A stretch of DNA of 64,000 nucleotides from Stenotrophomonas sp. 364 (GCF_009832905.1 NZ_CP047135.1:3946001-4010000); one strand, 5' to 3'. Positions 47,406 through 56,888 are shown, counted from the first letter of the stretch. Numbers and translations are program-made. Notes: generated by a model from the sequence alone, not told the origin.

Positions 47406-49475
47406 ATGCTGTCCGCTTCCCTGCCCCGCCTGGCCACGTTGGCCGTTGCGCTGTCGCTGGCCTGCGCCGCGCATGCCCAGTCCACCCCCGATGGCACAGC
47501 GCGCGCCCGCTCGGCCACGGATCTGGACGCCATCAAGGTCACCGCCGAACGCACCCACACCGACACCGGCGCCCTCGGCGACCGCGCCGTGCGTGACACC
47601 CCGTTCGCGATCGCCGTGGTCGGCCGCGACGAGATCGAGAAGCGCCAGGTGGTCTCGCTCGGCGACGCGTTCCTCACCGACCCCTCCGTGGTCACCCAGG
47701 TCAGTGCGTACGCCAGCGGCTGGAGTTCGCCGATCCGCAACCGCGGCATCGACCTCAGCTACGACAGCTATCGCGTCAACGGCCTGCAGGTGTCCTCGTG
47801 GGGTACCGAATGGCCGCTGGAAGTGATGGAACAGGTGGAACTGCTCAAGGGCCCTGGTGGGTTCATGTATGGCTTCGGCCAGCCCGGCGGCATCGTCAAC
47901 TATGTCACCAGGAAGCCGACCGACACCCTCACCTTCGCCGGCCAGCTCGGCTGGCGCGAGGCGGGCATCGTCAGCGGCCAGGTCGACGTGGGCGGCCGGT
48001 TCGGCAATGAGCAGATGTTCGGCTACCGCTTCAATGCCTACCAGGAGAAGGGCGAAACCTTCAACGGCGGCGAGGTCAATCGCAAGGTCGGCGCCCTGTC
48101 GCTGGATGCACGCCTGAGCGACAGCCTCACCTGGACCCTCGACGGCGTGTTCCAGTCGCGCGATCTCAGCAACGAGTCGCCGCAGTACTACTTCATCGGC
48201 CTCACCGAGCTGCCGCGCCCGCTGGCCGGCAACATCGACAACAGCATCGACGGCAGTTACTACGACACCCGCTCCAGCCTGCTCTCCACGGCACTGAACT
48301 GGCAGATCAGCAGTGACTGGAAGGCCAGCCTGAGCTACGGCGTGACCACCTCCTGGAACGACGTCAACAAGGTGTTCGCCTACATCGACAACGCCAACGG
48401 CGACTACAACATCAACACCTACGAGCTGGGCGGCAAGAGCGAGTGGAAGCTGGCCCAGGCCCTCGTGCAGGGTCGCTTCGACACCGGCCCGCTGTCGCAC
48501 CAGGTAGTGGCCGGCGTTTCGCACCAGACCGGCCTGGGCTGGGACCGTCCGTACGAATGGACCACCATCGGCCGCGGCAACATCTACCAGCGCCCGGTGC
48601 TGCGCCACGATGCCGTGGGCTCACGCGTGCTCAGCCGCGGCAGCGAAACCGTGCAGCAGGCCGTGTTCGTCAGTGACACCGTCAGCTTCGCCGAGGGCTG
48701 GTCGCTGCTGGCCGGCGCGCGCTACAACGACTTCGAGAACAAGGGCGCCTACCACACCTACCCGGTCACCCCCACCTACGCGCTGATGTACAAGCCGGCC
48801 GACGCCGTCACCCTGTACGCCAGCTACGTGGAATCGCTGGAAGCGGGCAGCCGCGTCGGCAGCGATTACCTCAACGCCGGCACCGTGCTCGACCCGACCA
48901 TCAGCAAGCAATACGAGATCGGCGCCAAGATCGAGTACCCGCGCTGGAACGCCAACGCCGCCGCCTTCCGCCTGGAGCGCGGTGCCAACATCGACCGTCT
49001 TACCAGCGCGGGCAAGCTGCTCGTGCAGGACGGCATCACCCTTTACGAAGGCGTCGAACTCAGCGGCGACGTCCGCCTGACCGACGCCCTCACCGTCGGC
49101 GGCGGCGTCACCTGGCTCGACCCCACCTACGACAAGCTGTCCCCCGACAGCGCTGCCCAGCAGGGCAACCGCACCGCCGGCGCCGCCCGCTGGCAGGGCG
49201 TGCTGCACGCCGACTACAGCATCCCGCAGGTAGACGGCCTGAGCGTCTACGCGCTGGCCCGCTACTACGGCGATGTCTATTACGACGCCGACAACACCCT
49301 CAAGCTGCCCGACTACACCCTGGTCAACGCCGGCGTCGGCTACCGCATGCAGCTGGACGGCCACCCGGTCACCTGGCGCGCCGGCGTGGAGAACCTGACC
49401 AACAAAAAATACTGGTCCAACGCCGGCGTCGGCCTCCCGCGCACCTTCGCAGTGAGCGTGCGCTTCGACCTCTGA
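47406..49475 (+). CDS. TonB-dependent siderophore receptor
   Basis: An outer-membrane iron-siderophore transporter of 689 residues. The signal peptide (LATLAVALSLACAAHAQS) is followed by a TonB box region (DLDAIKVTAER). The plug domain (DTPFAIAVVGRDEIEKRQVV, RGIDLSYDSYRVNGLQV, EVMEQVELLKGPGGFMYGFG, QPGGIVNYVTRKP) is of the FhuA/FhuE type. The barrel ends with LPRTFAVSVRFDL. The ATG at 47406 has AAGGA 8 bases upstream. It stands apart from the efflux operon. Which siderophore it carries cannot be read from the sequence. Confidence 0.92.
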   Translation: MLSASLPRLATLAVALSLACAAHAQSTPDGTARARSATDLDAIKVTAERTHTDTGALGDRAVRDTPFAIAVVGRDEIEKRQVVSLGDAFLTDPSVVTQVSAYASGWSSPIRNRGIDLSYDSYRVNGLQVSSWGTEWPLEVMEQVELLKGPGGFMYGFGQPGGIVNYVTRKPTDTLTFAGQLGWREAGIVSGQVDVGGRFGNEQMFGYRFNAYQEKGETFNGGEVNRKVGALSLDARLSDSLTWTLDGVFQSRDLSNESPQYYFIGLTELPRPLAGNIDNSIDGSYYDTRSSLLSTALNWQISSDWKASLSYGVTTSWNDVNKVFAYIDNANGDYNINTYELGGKSEWKLAQALVQGRFDTGPLSHQVVAGVSHQTGLGWDRPYEWTTIGRGNIYQRPVLRHDAVGSRVLSRGSETVQQAVFVSDTVSFAEGWSLLAGARYNDFENKGAYHTYPVTPTYALMYKPADAVTLYASYVESLEAGSRVGSDYLNAGTVLDPTISKQYEIGAKIEYPRWNANAAAFRLERGANIDRLTSAGKLLVQDGITLYEGVELSGDVRLTDALTVGGGVTWLDPTYDKLSPDSAAQQGNRTAGAARWQGVLHADYSIPQVDGLSVYALARYYGDVYYDADNTLKLPDYTLVNAGVGYRMQLDGHPVTWRAGVENLTNKKYWSNAGVGLPRTFAVSVRFDL

Positions 49476-49549
49476 CCGGTCCAGTGGTGCGGCGCATGGC
49501 GCGGCACTACCTGCTTCTCCGTTGCGCACCGACCCACTGTCGGGGCTCG

Positions 49550-49640
49550 GTGTGGGGGGGTTGGCGGGACCGTCCTGCGCCATGGATGGCGCAAGCGATC
49601 CTACAAGGTCGTCTTCACGGCGTGTCCTGCCCACCCTTGA
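49550..49640. repeat. Dispersed palindromic element, copy 2
   Basis: TTGGCGGGACCGTCCTGCGC, then CATGGATGGCGC and later TTCACGGCGTGTCCTGCCCA, corresponding to the element at 37727-37835 with point changes and small length differences. It lies between the siderophore receptor and the YccS-like gene. Confidence 0.65.
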
Positions 49641-49701
49641 TTGGCGCTATCCCCTTCACCCCACACCCGCAATAATGGGCTGCCCCGCACCGCGAGCCTG
49701 C

Positions 49702-51879
49702 ATGTCCGCCCGAGAATCCCGCCTGAGCCGCCTGTGGGCGCATGAAAAGGCCAGCTACGGCCTGCGGGTACTCATTGCGCTGTCGGTGGCCATGGGCCTG
49801 TGCTGGCATCTGGACCAGCTGCCCGCGCTGCCCGGCGTGTTCCTCGGCATCATCGCCAGCGCCATCGCCGAAACCGACGACAACTGGTGGGGCCGGACCA
49901 AATCGGTCGCCCTCTCCCTGCTCTGCTTCGTCATCGCGGCCGCCGCGGTGGTCGAACTGTTCGCCTGGCCCTGGCTGTTCATCACCGCCCTGGCCGTGTC
50001 CACCTTCGGCCTCACCCTGCTCGGTGCACTCGGCGAACGCTACGCGTCCATCGCCCAGGCCACCGTAACCCTGGCCATCTACACCATGATCGGCCTGGAA
50101 CAGCACGGCGCCAGCGACCGCGCCCAGGCCATCAGCGCGGTCAGCCACCTGCTCGCCGGCGCGCTCTGGTACGGCCTGCTCTCGATCCTGTGGACCGCCC
50201 TGTTCGCCAACCGCCCCGTGCGCGAACGCGTCGCCCGCCTGTACCTGGAACTGGGCCGCTACCTGCAGCTCAAGGCCGACCTGTTCGAACCCATCCGCGA
50301 TGCTGACGTACAGAAGCGCCAGCTGGCCCTGGCCGAACAGAACCGCCGCGTGGTCGAGGCGCTGAACATCGCCAAGGTCGCCATCCTGGCCCGCTTCGGC
50401 CGCTCCGGTCGGCCCGGCGTGCAGTCCGGCCTGTACCTGCGCCTGTACTACATGGCCCAGGATTTCCACGAACGCGCCAGCTCGTCGCACTATCCGTACG
50501 GCGCGCTCACCGAGGCGTTCTTCCACAGCGACGTGCTGTACCGCTGCCAGCGCCTGCTTGCCCTGCAGGGCGAGGCGTGCGCCAACCTCGGCCTGGCCAT
50601 CCGCCTGCGCCGCCCGTTCCAGTACGGCGAGCGCACCAAGCAGGCCACCGCCGACCTCACCGATTCGCTCACCTGGCTGCGTGCCCAGCACAACCCGCAG
50701 TGGCAGCGCCTGCTGTCATCGCTGGAGCTGCTCGGCCACAACCTGCAGAGCATCGAGCGGCGCCTGTCCGAGGCCGAAAAATCCGACGCCACCCTGGACA
50801 ACGTCGACACCCGCCTGCGCGACACCAATCCGCACACCCTGCGCGAAATGTTCGTGCGCATCCGCCAGCAGCTCACCCCCGGCTCGGTGCTGTTCCGCCA
50901 CGGCCTGCGCATGGCGCTGGCCCTGATCGTCGGCTTTGCGGTGATCCGCTTGGTCAACGCCCAGAACGGCTCGTGGGTGCTGCTCACCATCGTGTTCGTG
51001 TGCCGCCCGCATTTCGGCGCCACCCGGCAGCGGCTGGCCCAGCGTATCGCCGGCACCCTGATCGGGCTGGTGCTGACCTGGGCGCTGATGCAGCTGTTCC
51101 AGGACCTGCGCATCGAACTTCTGATCGCCCTGCTGTCGGCGCTGCTGTTCTTCTTCACCCGCAGCGACCGCTATCTGGTGGCATCGGCGGCGATCACGGT
51201 GATGGCGCTGACCTGCTTCAACCTGATCGGCGACGGCTTCCTGCTGATCTGGCCGCGCCTGGTCGACACCCTGCTCGGCTGCGCGATCGCTGCGGCGGCG
51301 GCCTTCCTGATCCTGCCCGACTGGCAGGGCCGCCGCTTGAACCTGGTCATGGCCCGCGTGCTGGCCAACTGCGCGCGCTACCTGGATGCCGTGCTGGGCC
51401 AGTACGGCAGCGGCATGCAGGACGATCTGGCGTACCGCATCGCCCGCCGCGACATGCACAACGCCGACGCGGCGCTGTCCACCGCGCTGTCGAACATGCT
51501 GCGCGAGCCGGGCCATGTGCGCCGCAACCTGGACGCCGGGTTCCGCTTCCTGGCGCTCTCCAACACCCTGCTGGGGCATCTGTCGGCGCTCGGCGCGCAC
51601 CGTGCGCAGGTGGACAGCTACGCGCAGGACGCCCAGGCGCTGGCCGGCGGCGAGCGGGTGGAACAGGCCATGCAGCAGATCGCCGCGGCGCTGGAGCAGC
51701 GCCAACCGGTGGAGGAAGCCGATAACGACGGCGACCGCGCCCTGGCCGAGCAGCTGGAACAGATCACCGACGACATGCCGCCCAAGCTGCAGCTGATCCG
51801 CACCCAGATGGGCCTGATGCTGCGCCTGCTGCCCAAGTTGCGCGGCGCCGCCAACGAGGCCGCGCGCACCCTGCGGTGA
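49702..51879 (+). CDS. yccS: YccS-like inner-membrane protein (FUSC family)
   Basis: A 725-residue membrane protein of the YccS/YhfK group. N-terminal helices (SYGLRVLIALSVAMGLCWHL, LFITALAVSTFGLTLLGALG) and a second hydrophobic block after residue 400 (RMALALIVGFAVIRLVNAQN, GSWVLLTIVFVCRPHFGATR) sit either side of large cytoplasmic regions. RPHFGATRQRLAQRIAGTLI is characteristic. The ATG at 49702 is chosen because the frame upstream is a repeat. It is thought to be an aromatic-acid-type efflux component by family resemblance, but this is not proven. Confidence 0.85.
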   Translation: MSARESRLSRLWAHEKASYGLRVLIALSVAMGLCWHLDQLPALPGVFLGIIASAIAETDDNWWGRTKSVALSLLCFVIAAAAVVELFAWPWLFITALAVSTFGLTLLGALGERYASIAQATVTLAIYTMIGLEQHGASDRAQAISAVSHLLAGALWYGLLSILWTALFANRPVRERVARLYLELGRYLQLKADLFEPIRDADVQKRQLALAEQNRRVVEALNIAKVAILARFGRSGRPGVQSGLYLRLYYMAQDFHERASSSHYPYGALTEAFFHSDVLYRCQRLLALQGEACANLGLAIRLRRPFQYGERTKQATADLTDSLTWLRAQHNPQWQRLLSSLELLGHNLQSIERRLSEAEKSDATLDNVDTRLRDTNPHTLREMFVRIRQQLTPGSVLFRHGLRMALALIVGFAVIRLVNAQNGSWVLLTIVFVCRPHFGATRQRLAQRIAGTLIGLVLTWALMQLFQDLRIELLIALLSALLFFFTRSDRYLVASAAITVMALTCFNLIGDGFLLIWPRLVDTLLGCAIAAAAAFLILPDWQGRRLNLVMARVLANCARYLDAVLGQYGSGMQDDLAYRIARRDMHNADAALSTALSNMLREPGHVRRNLDAGFRFLALSNTLLGHLSALGAHRAQVDSYAQDAQALAGGERVEQAMQQIAAALEQRQPVEEADNDGDRALAEQLEQITDDMPPKLQLIRTQMGLMLRLLPKLRGAANEAARTLR

Positions 51880-51932
51880 CGGGTCTGCGGGGCAGCGGGG
51901 CAGAGCCCCGCTCTACGACAGCTCCTGCAACG

Positions 51933-52092
51933 CCGGGCTCTGCCCGGCTGCCGACGATGGCCGCAACGCCATACGACCGCGCCCGTAGCGCCGGGCGCTG
52001 CCCGGCTGCCGTCGATCGCCGCAACGCCATACGACCGTCCCCGTAGCGCCGGGCTCTGCCCGGCTGCCGTTGATCGGCGCAACGCCGGGGGC
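51933..52092. repeat. Tandem array of 58-base REP-containing units
   Basis: Units start at 51933, 51991 and 52049 (third partial), exactly 58 bases apart. Each has CCGGGCTCTGCCCGGCTGCC, then a variable GAT, then GCAACGCCATACGACCG and CCCGTAGCG. A further palindrome, GGGGCAGAGCCCCGCTCTAC, stands at 51897-51916. Confidence 0.85.
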
Positions 52093-52136
52093 CTCCCGGC
52101 TGCGTGCTAGGCTGCGCCGGTTCGCAAGGAGTTTCC

Positions 52137-54026
52137 ATGTCCGGCCACAGCCAGTTCGCCCTGCTCAAACAGCGTCGCTTCCTGCCGTTCTTCATCGTCC
52201 AGTCGCTGGGTGCGTTCAACGACAACGTGTACCGGCAGGCCATCATCGGCCTGCTGTTCTACCTCGGCGTCAGCCAGGAAGAGCAGTCGCTGTACACCAC
52301 GCTGGCGCCGGCCATCTTCATCCTGCCCTACTTCCTGTTCTCGGCCCTGGCGGGGCAGATCGCCGAAAAACTGGAAAAATCGCGGCTGATCGTGATCACC
52401 ACCACCATGGAGATCGCGATCATGTCGCTGGCCGCCGTCGGCTTCCTCACCCAGAGCATGCCGGTGCTGCTGGTCGCCCTGTTCTGCACCGGCCTGCAGT
52501 CCACCCTGTTCGGCCCGGTGAAGTATTCGGTGCTGCCCTCGGTGCTGCGCCCGGAAGAGCTCACCGGCGGCAACGGGCTGGTCGAGATGGGCACCTCGAT
52601 GTCGATCCTGACCGGCATGATCAGCGGCGGCATCATCTTCACCCTGGCCGGCAGCTTCGGCCCGGTGGTCGCGGCCACCGCGGTGATTGCCCTGGCCATC
52701 TTCGGCAACATCACCGCGCGCATGATCCCGAAGGTGGATGCGGGCGCGCCGGACCTGAAGATCAACTGGAACCCGATCCCCGAATCGCTGGCCGTGCTGC
52801 GCCTGGCCAAGAAGCAGAAGGCGGTGCGCAACGCCATCCTGGGCGTGTCCTGGTTCTGGTTCGTGGGCACCATGCTCACCTCGCAGCTGCCCACTTACGC
52901 GGTGGTCAACCTGGGCGGCGAACCCACCCTGTACATCTTCGCGCTGGCGCTGTTCTCGGTCGGCACCGGCGTGGGCTCGCTGCTCTGCGAAAAGCTGTCC
53001 GGGCGCACGGTGGAAATCGGCCTGGTGCCGCTGGGCGCCTTCGGCATGACCGCCTTCATGCTGGACCTGTACTTCGCCCGCGCCGGCACGGCCACCGCGG
53101 CTGGCCTGGGGGTGGGTGCCTTCGTTGCCCAGCCCGGCAGCCTCCGCATCATCATCGACCTGATCGGCATCGGCCTGTTCACCGGCTTCTTCGTGGTGCC
53201 CCTGTTCGCGCTGATCCAGAGCCGCACGCCGAAGTCGGAGATGTCGCGCGTGTTCGCCGCGCTCAACATCCAGAACTCGGGCTTCATCGTGGGCGCGGCG
53301 ATGATCGCGCTGGTCACGCAGAAGTTCCTGCACTGGACCATCCCCCAGCTGTTCCTGGCGCTGGCCATCGCCAATGCCGTGGTGGCGATCTACATCTTCA
53401 CCATCGTCCCCGAATTCCTGATGCGCTTCCTCAGCTGGGTGATGGTGCGCGGCCTGTACCGGCTGCGCCTGCACGGCATCGAAGCCAATGTGCCCGACGA
53501 AGGCGCTGCGCTGATCGTGTGCAACCACGTCAGCTACATGGACGCGTTGATCCTGTCGGCGACCATCCCGCGCCCGGTGCGCTTTGTCATGTACTACAAG
53601 ATCTTCAACATCCCGGTGATGCGCTGGATCTTCCGTACCGCCAAGGCCATTCCCATTGCCGGCGCGCGCGAGGACCCCGCGCTGATGCAGGCCGCCTTCG
53701 ACGAAGTGGACAAGGCCCTGGCCGACGGCGAGCTGGTCTGCATCTTCCCCGAAGGCGCGCTCACCCGCGATGGCGAGATGGGCGCGTTCAAGTCCGGCGT
53801 GGAGAAGATCCTCGAACGGCGCCCGGTGCCGGTGGTGCCGATGGCGCTGCGCGGCATGTGGGCCAGCATGTGGAGCCGGCGCGACACCCGGCTGGGCCGC
53901 ATGCGCGTGCCGCGTCGCTTCCGCGCGCATGTCGAGGTGGCCGCCGCACCAGCACTGGCCGGGCAGGCCGTCACCGCCGAGGCCCTTGAACAGCAGGTAC
54001 GGCAGCTTCGCGGAGAAAATGGCTGA
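52137..54026 (+). CDS. Fused MFS lysophospholipid transporter / PlsC acyltransferase
   Basis: A 629-residue protein combining two functions. Residues 1-425 are an MFS transporter resembling LplT (FNDNVYRQAIIGLLFYLGVS, GPVKYSVLPSVLRPEELTGG). Residues 440-629 are a 1-acylglycerol-3-phosphate O-acyltransferase with the catalytic HX4D (His464-Asp469 in NHVSYMDA) and FPEGALTRDGEM. The E. coli remodelling system has LplT plus Aas (PlsC plus acyl-ACP synthetase); the synthetase domain is missing here. The ATG at 52137 has AAGGAG 7 bases before it. It is likely to take up and re-acylate lysophospholipids. Confidence 0.9.
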   Translation: MSGHSQFALLKQRRFLPFFIVQSLGAFNDNVYRQAIIGLLFYLGVSQEEQSLYTTLAPAIFILPYFLFSALAGQIAEKLEKSRLIVITTTMEIAIMSLAAVGFLTQSMPVLLVALFCTGLQSTLFGPVKYSVLPSVLRPEELTGGNGLVEMGTSMSILTGMISGGIIFTLAGSFGPVVAATAVIALAIFGNITARMIPKVDAGAPDLKINWNPIPESLAVLRLAKKQKAVRNAILGVSWFWFVGTMLTSQLPTYAVVNLGGEPTLYIFALALFSVGTGVGSLLCEKLSGRTVEIGLVPLGAFGMTAFMLDLYFARAGTATAAGLGVGAFVAQPGSLRIIIDLIGIGLFTGFFVVPLFALIQSRTPKSEMSRVFAALNIQNSGFIVGAAMIALVTQKFLHWTIPQLFLALAIANAVVAIYIFTIVPEFLMRFLSWVMVRGLYRLRLHGIEANVPDEGAALIVCNHVSYMDALILSATIPRPVRFVMYYKIFNIPVMRWIFRTAKAIPIAGAREDPALMQAAFDEVDKALADGELVCIFPEGALTRDGEMGAFKSGVEKILERRPVPVVPMALRGMWASMWSRRDTRLGRMRVPRRFRAHVEVAAAPALAGQAVTAEALEQQVRQLRGENG

Positions 54027-54240
54027 GGCCTAGTGCCGTCTGCATGTAAACGCATACATCCGGGCGCCCATCGGGTAAATTAGCGCCGGGGGACGTCCGA
54101 TCCGCGCAGGCCAGCGCGGCGGCGGCCAAAAATCATGCGTACCGTTTGTTGCACCGCTCGATGACGATGCCACTGTGTGTGCGTGCGTTGTACCCCGTTT
54201 CACGCCCGTCCAATCCACCCAAGAAAATGGAGCTTTTCAG

Positions 54241-54519
54241 ATGAACACCACTGCCGCACAAATCCCGAACCACCTGGTCTGGGCCATCCTGGCCACCCTG
54301 TTCTGCTGCCTGCCGGGCGGTATCGTGTCGATCGTCTACGCCGCCCAGGTCAACGGCAAGATTGCCGCGGGTGACCTCGCCGGTGCGCGCGACTCGTCGG
54401 AGAAGGCGAAGAAGTGGGCCATGTGGTCGGCCATTGCCGGCGTCATCGTTGCCGTGCTGTACGTCGTGCTGGTGATGGCGATGGGCGGCCTGGGCGCGCT
54501 GAGCAACAGCGGCTACTGA
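54241..54519 (+). CDS. CD225/dispanin-family membrane protein (first copy)
   Basis: A 92-residue protein. An N-terminal NHLVWAILATLFCCLPGGIV forms the first membrane segment with the paired cysteines typical of CD225. The intracellular loop (YAAQVNGKIAAGDLAGARDS, then SEKAKKWAMWS) is the family hallmark, and a second helix follows. GGAG stands 8 bases before the ATG. It is the first gene of a CD225-DUF2752 pair that is repeated at 55062-55840. The bacterial function is unknown. Confidence 0.9.
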   Translation: MNTTAAQIPNHLVWAILATLFCCLPGGIVSIVYAAQVNGKIAAGDLAGARDSSEKAKKWAMWSAIAGVIVAVLYVVLVMAMGGLGALSNSGY

Positions 54520-54584
54520 TCAGCACCGGGACGGCCTGGCCGGTGACCCTGCATGGGGTTCACCGGCCCGGCCGTTCGCGCATC

Positions 54585-55007
54585 ATGGCCCTGCCTTCCC
54601 GAACCACGCTTGCCCGCTGGGCACCCACGGCCCTGGTGGCCAGCCTGGGTGCAGGCGCCGTCGTAGTGTTGCGCAACGTCAGCCCTTATGGCGCCAACAG
54701 TCCGCTGCCAGGGTGCCCGCTGTACGCACTGACCGGCCTGTACTGCCCAGGCTGTGGCAGCACGCGCTGCCTGTACTCGCTGGTGCATTTCGATTGGCAA
54801 GGCGCCTTCGCGATGAATCCGCTGCTGGTGGTGTCGCTGCCGTTCCTGCTGTTGATGCTGCTGCACGGTGCCGGGATTCGCCCGCGCGTGCTTGAACCGC
54901 TGATGCGCGTGCTGGCCAGCCCGATGTTCTGGCTGGTGCTGCTGGTGGGATATGCGGTGCTTCGCAACCTGCCGTGGATGCCGTTTGCCTGGCTTGCGCC
55001 GGGCTGA
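54585..55007 (+). CDS. DUF2752 membrane protein (first copy)
   Basis: A 140-residue protein with NSPLPGCPLYALTGLYCPGC followed by GSTRCLYSLVHFD, the conserved Cys-rich motif of DUF2752. Three hydrophobic segments follow, and the end reads LPWMPFAWLAPG. It lies 65 bases after the first CD225 gene and pairs with it. The function is unknown. Confidence 0.9.
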   Translation: MALPSRTTLARWAPTALVASLGAGAVVVLRNVSPYGANSPLPGCPLYALTGLYCPGCGSTRCLYSLVHFDWQGAFAMNPLLVVSLPFLLLMLLHGAGIRPRVLEPLMRVLASPMFWLVLLVGYAVLRNLPWMPFAWLAPG

Positions 55008-55061
55008 GCCTGCGCTCACGCACCCCGCACAGCCCCCTTTCATGACCCTGGAGCTCGACCA

Positions 55062-55421
55062 ATGAATGCCACCCTGCCGCTGCCGCCCGCGTCGGGCACC
55101 GTGCCCAACCACCTTATCTGGTCGATCGTGGTCACCATCGTGTCGTTCTTCCTGTGCTGCGTGTCGTGCCTGAGTTTCCCGGCGATCGCCACCGGGATCG
55201 TCGCCATCGTGTTCGCCAGCAAGGTCAACACGCTGCTCAACCAGGGCGACCTTGTGGCCGCACGTCAGGCCTCGAAGAACGCGAAGATCTGGGCCTGGGT
55301 CACCACCGGCATCCTGATCGCCGCGACCGTGTTCTCGGTGCTGTGGCTGGTGTTGGCCGGCACCGACGGCTACATGGACCAGATCCAGGAACTGCAGCGC
55401 CAGCTCGAAAACAGCCGTTGA
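55062..55421 (+). CDS. CD225/dispanin-family membrane protein (second copy)
   Basis: A 119-residue protein related to the first copy: NHLIWSIVVTIVSFFLCCVS, then IATGIVAIVFASKVNTLLNQ, GDLVAARQASKNAKIWAWVT and a second helix. The C-terminus adds a short helix (QIQELQRQLENS). It overlaps the next DUF2752 gene by one base (TGATG), so the two are translationally coupled. Confidence 0.9.
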   Translation: MNATLPLPPASGTVPNHLIWSIVVTIVSFFLCCVSCLSFPAIATGIVAIVFASKVNTLLNQGDLVAARQASKNAKIWAWVTTGILIAATVFSVLWLVLAGTDGYMDQIQELQRQLENSR

Positions 55422-55840
55422 TGGCACGGCTGCGCGACAGGCGCTGGCTGCTGGCCGCACTGCCGCCGGCGGCCCTCGCTGCCGGGGCGGGGATCTGGGC
55501 GCTCCGCCATTTCGATCCCAACGCGGCCAACAGCCCGTTTCCGCCATGCAGTTTCCTGGCCGTCACCGGTTACTACTGCATCGGGTGCGGGCTGACCCGG
55601 GCGCTGCATGCGCTGGTCCATGGCGATGTGCTCACCGCGCTGTCGATGAACCCGCTGGCGATGGCGATGCTGGCGGTCGCGCCGCTGGTACTGGGGTGGG
55701 CGCTGGGCTGGCGCCCGCGCGGGCTGCAGCCGTTGATCACGCTGTTGATGAAGCCTGCGTTCTGGCTGACGCTGCTGCCGCTGTACTGGGTGGCGCGCAA
55801 CCTGCCGTGGCCGCCGTTCGACTGGCTTGCGCCGGGATAG
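55421..55840 (+). CDS. DUF2752 membrane protein (second copy)
   Basis: A 139-residue protein. ANSPFPPCSFLAVTGYYCIG, then CGLTRALHALVHGD, match the DUF2752 motif of the first copy, although the first Cys-Pro pair is changed (CIGCG instead of CPGCG). The C-terminal LPWPPFDWLAPG is nearly identical to that of the first copy. Its start overlaps the stop of the second CD225 gene. It is the end product of a tandem gene-pair duplication. Confidence 0.9.
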   Translation: MARLRDRRWLLAALPPAALAAGAGIWALRHFDPNAANSPFPPCSFLAVTGYYCIGCGLTRALHALVHGDVLTALSMNPLAMAMLAVAPLVLGWALGWRPRGLQPLITLLMKPAFWLTLLPLYWVARNLPWPPFDWLAPG

Positions 55841-55849
55841 GTTTGCTTG

Positions 55850-55870
55850 ATGCCGGGTAGAACCCGGCAT
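55850..55870. terminator. Palindrome between DUF2752 and ampE
   Basis: A perfect 9-bp stem ATGCCGGGT/ACCCGGCAT with an AGA loop between convergent genes. It resembles the REP elements and may also act as a terminator; no T tract is present. Confidence 0.5.
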
Positions 55871-55879
55871 TACGCGGGG

Positions 55880-56773
55880 TCAGGTTACCCAGCCGGCAAT
55901 GACCAGCAGGGCCAGCGCGGCCATCCACAGCAGCAGCATCCGCCACACCAGGCTCATCGCATCGCGCAGCTCCGGCAGACGCCGCCACACCGGCACCATC
56001 CCGGCATCACTGTAGTCGTGTGCTTCTTCGCGCAGCTCGGCGCTTACGCTGGCCCGCGCCACCGCACCCAGGAACACCGTCGAGGTCGCCCACTGGTTGC
56101 CGTGCGCCTGCCGCCACGCCTTGTAGGCGGTGTCGAAGTTGCCCACCAGGGCCATCGACAGCGACATCAGCTGGGCCACCGGCCATTCCAGCCAGCCCAG
56201 CACTACCCGTGCACCCACCGCGCCGTCGAGCGTGGCCAGCGACCGCATCGGGCCGACCGCCAGCAAGGCCAGCAACCGATACGCCACGGCGCCCACCGGG
56301 CCCAGCAGCAGGAACCAGAACAGCACCGCGAACCAGCGCCGCAGGCCGTTGAGCACGGTGGCCTCGACCAGCGACGACACGTCCTCGTGCAGGCTGCCGC
56401 CGCTCGATTGCAGCTGGGCGATCGCGGCGTGCCGGGTGGGGGCGTCATCGGCGTCGATCACCGCTTCCACGTCACGATCCAGGTCGCGCGGACCCCAGCA
56501 GATCACCAGGGTGGCCACGCCCAGCAGCAGCGACGGCAGACCGAACACGCGGCCGTGCAACGCCCACTGCAGCAGCACCACGCCCAGCACCCACGGCAGC
56601 AGCGCCAGCACCCAGCCCTGGCGGCTGCGCCAGAATCCGTTTTCCGCCGCATGCGCATCCAGCCATTGCAGCCAGCGCCGGTAGAACCCGAAACCGCGCA
56701 GCGCCACGGCCGCAGCGGGTGCGACATGGCCCAGGGCCAGGGCGACCAGCACGGCAACCAGGGTGGTGAACAT
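55880..56773 (-). CDS. ampE: AmpE-like integral membrane protein
   Basis: A 297-residue membrane protein of the AmpE/CobD-like family. An N-terminal helix ([20 protein letters not shown]), a loop with the AAIAQLQSSGG region, and LRRWFAVLFWFLLLGPVGAV with AYRLLAL are typical of AmpE. In enterobacteria ampDE form one operon and AmpE is linked to beta-lactamase induction signalling, but ampD is not next to it here. The gene upstream on this strand is nudC, 115 bases away. The name rests on family resemblance. Confidence 0.85.
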   Translation of the reverse strand: MFTTLVAVLVALALGHVAPAAAVALRGFGFYRRWLQWLDAHAAENGFWRSRQGWVLALLPWVLGVVLLQWALHGRVFGLPSLLLGVATLVICWGPRDLDRDVEAVIDADDAPTRHAAIAQLQSSGGSLHEDVSSLVEATVLNGLRRWFAVLFWFLLLGPVGAVAYRLLALLAVGPMRSLATLDGAVGARVVLGWLEWPVAQLMSLSMALVGNFDTAYKAWRQAHGNQWATSTVFLGAVARASVSAELREEAHDYSDAGMVPVWRRLPELRDAMSLVWRMLLLWMAALALLVIAGWVT

Positions 56774-56888
56774 GTATGCCTCCGGCGCGGATCGTGGCCG
56801 CTACTATGCCTTGCGACCCGGCAATTCCCCGGGCCGTTGGTAATGTACGCCGCTACGTGTTCAGCCAGCGGCAACGCAGGCCGGAAAC

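Noticed and set aside
43916..47749. A 1277-residue minus-strand frame opposite smeK
   Set aside because: Antisense to an intact RND pump gene and to the start of the siderophore receptor; the composition is not protein-like.
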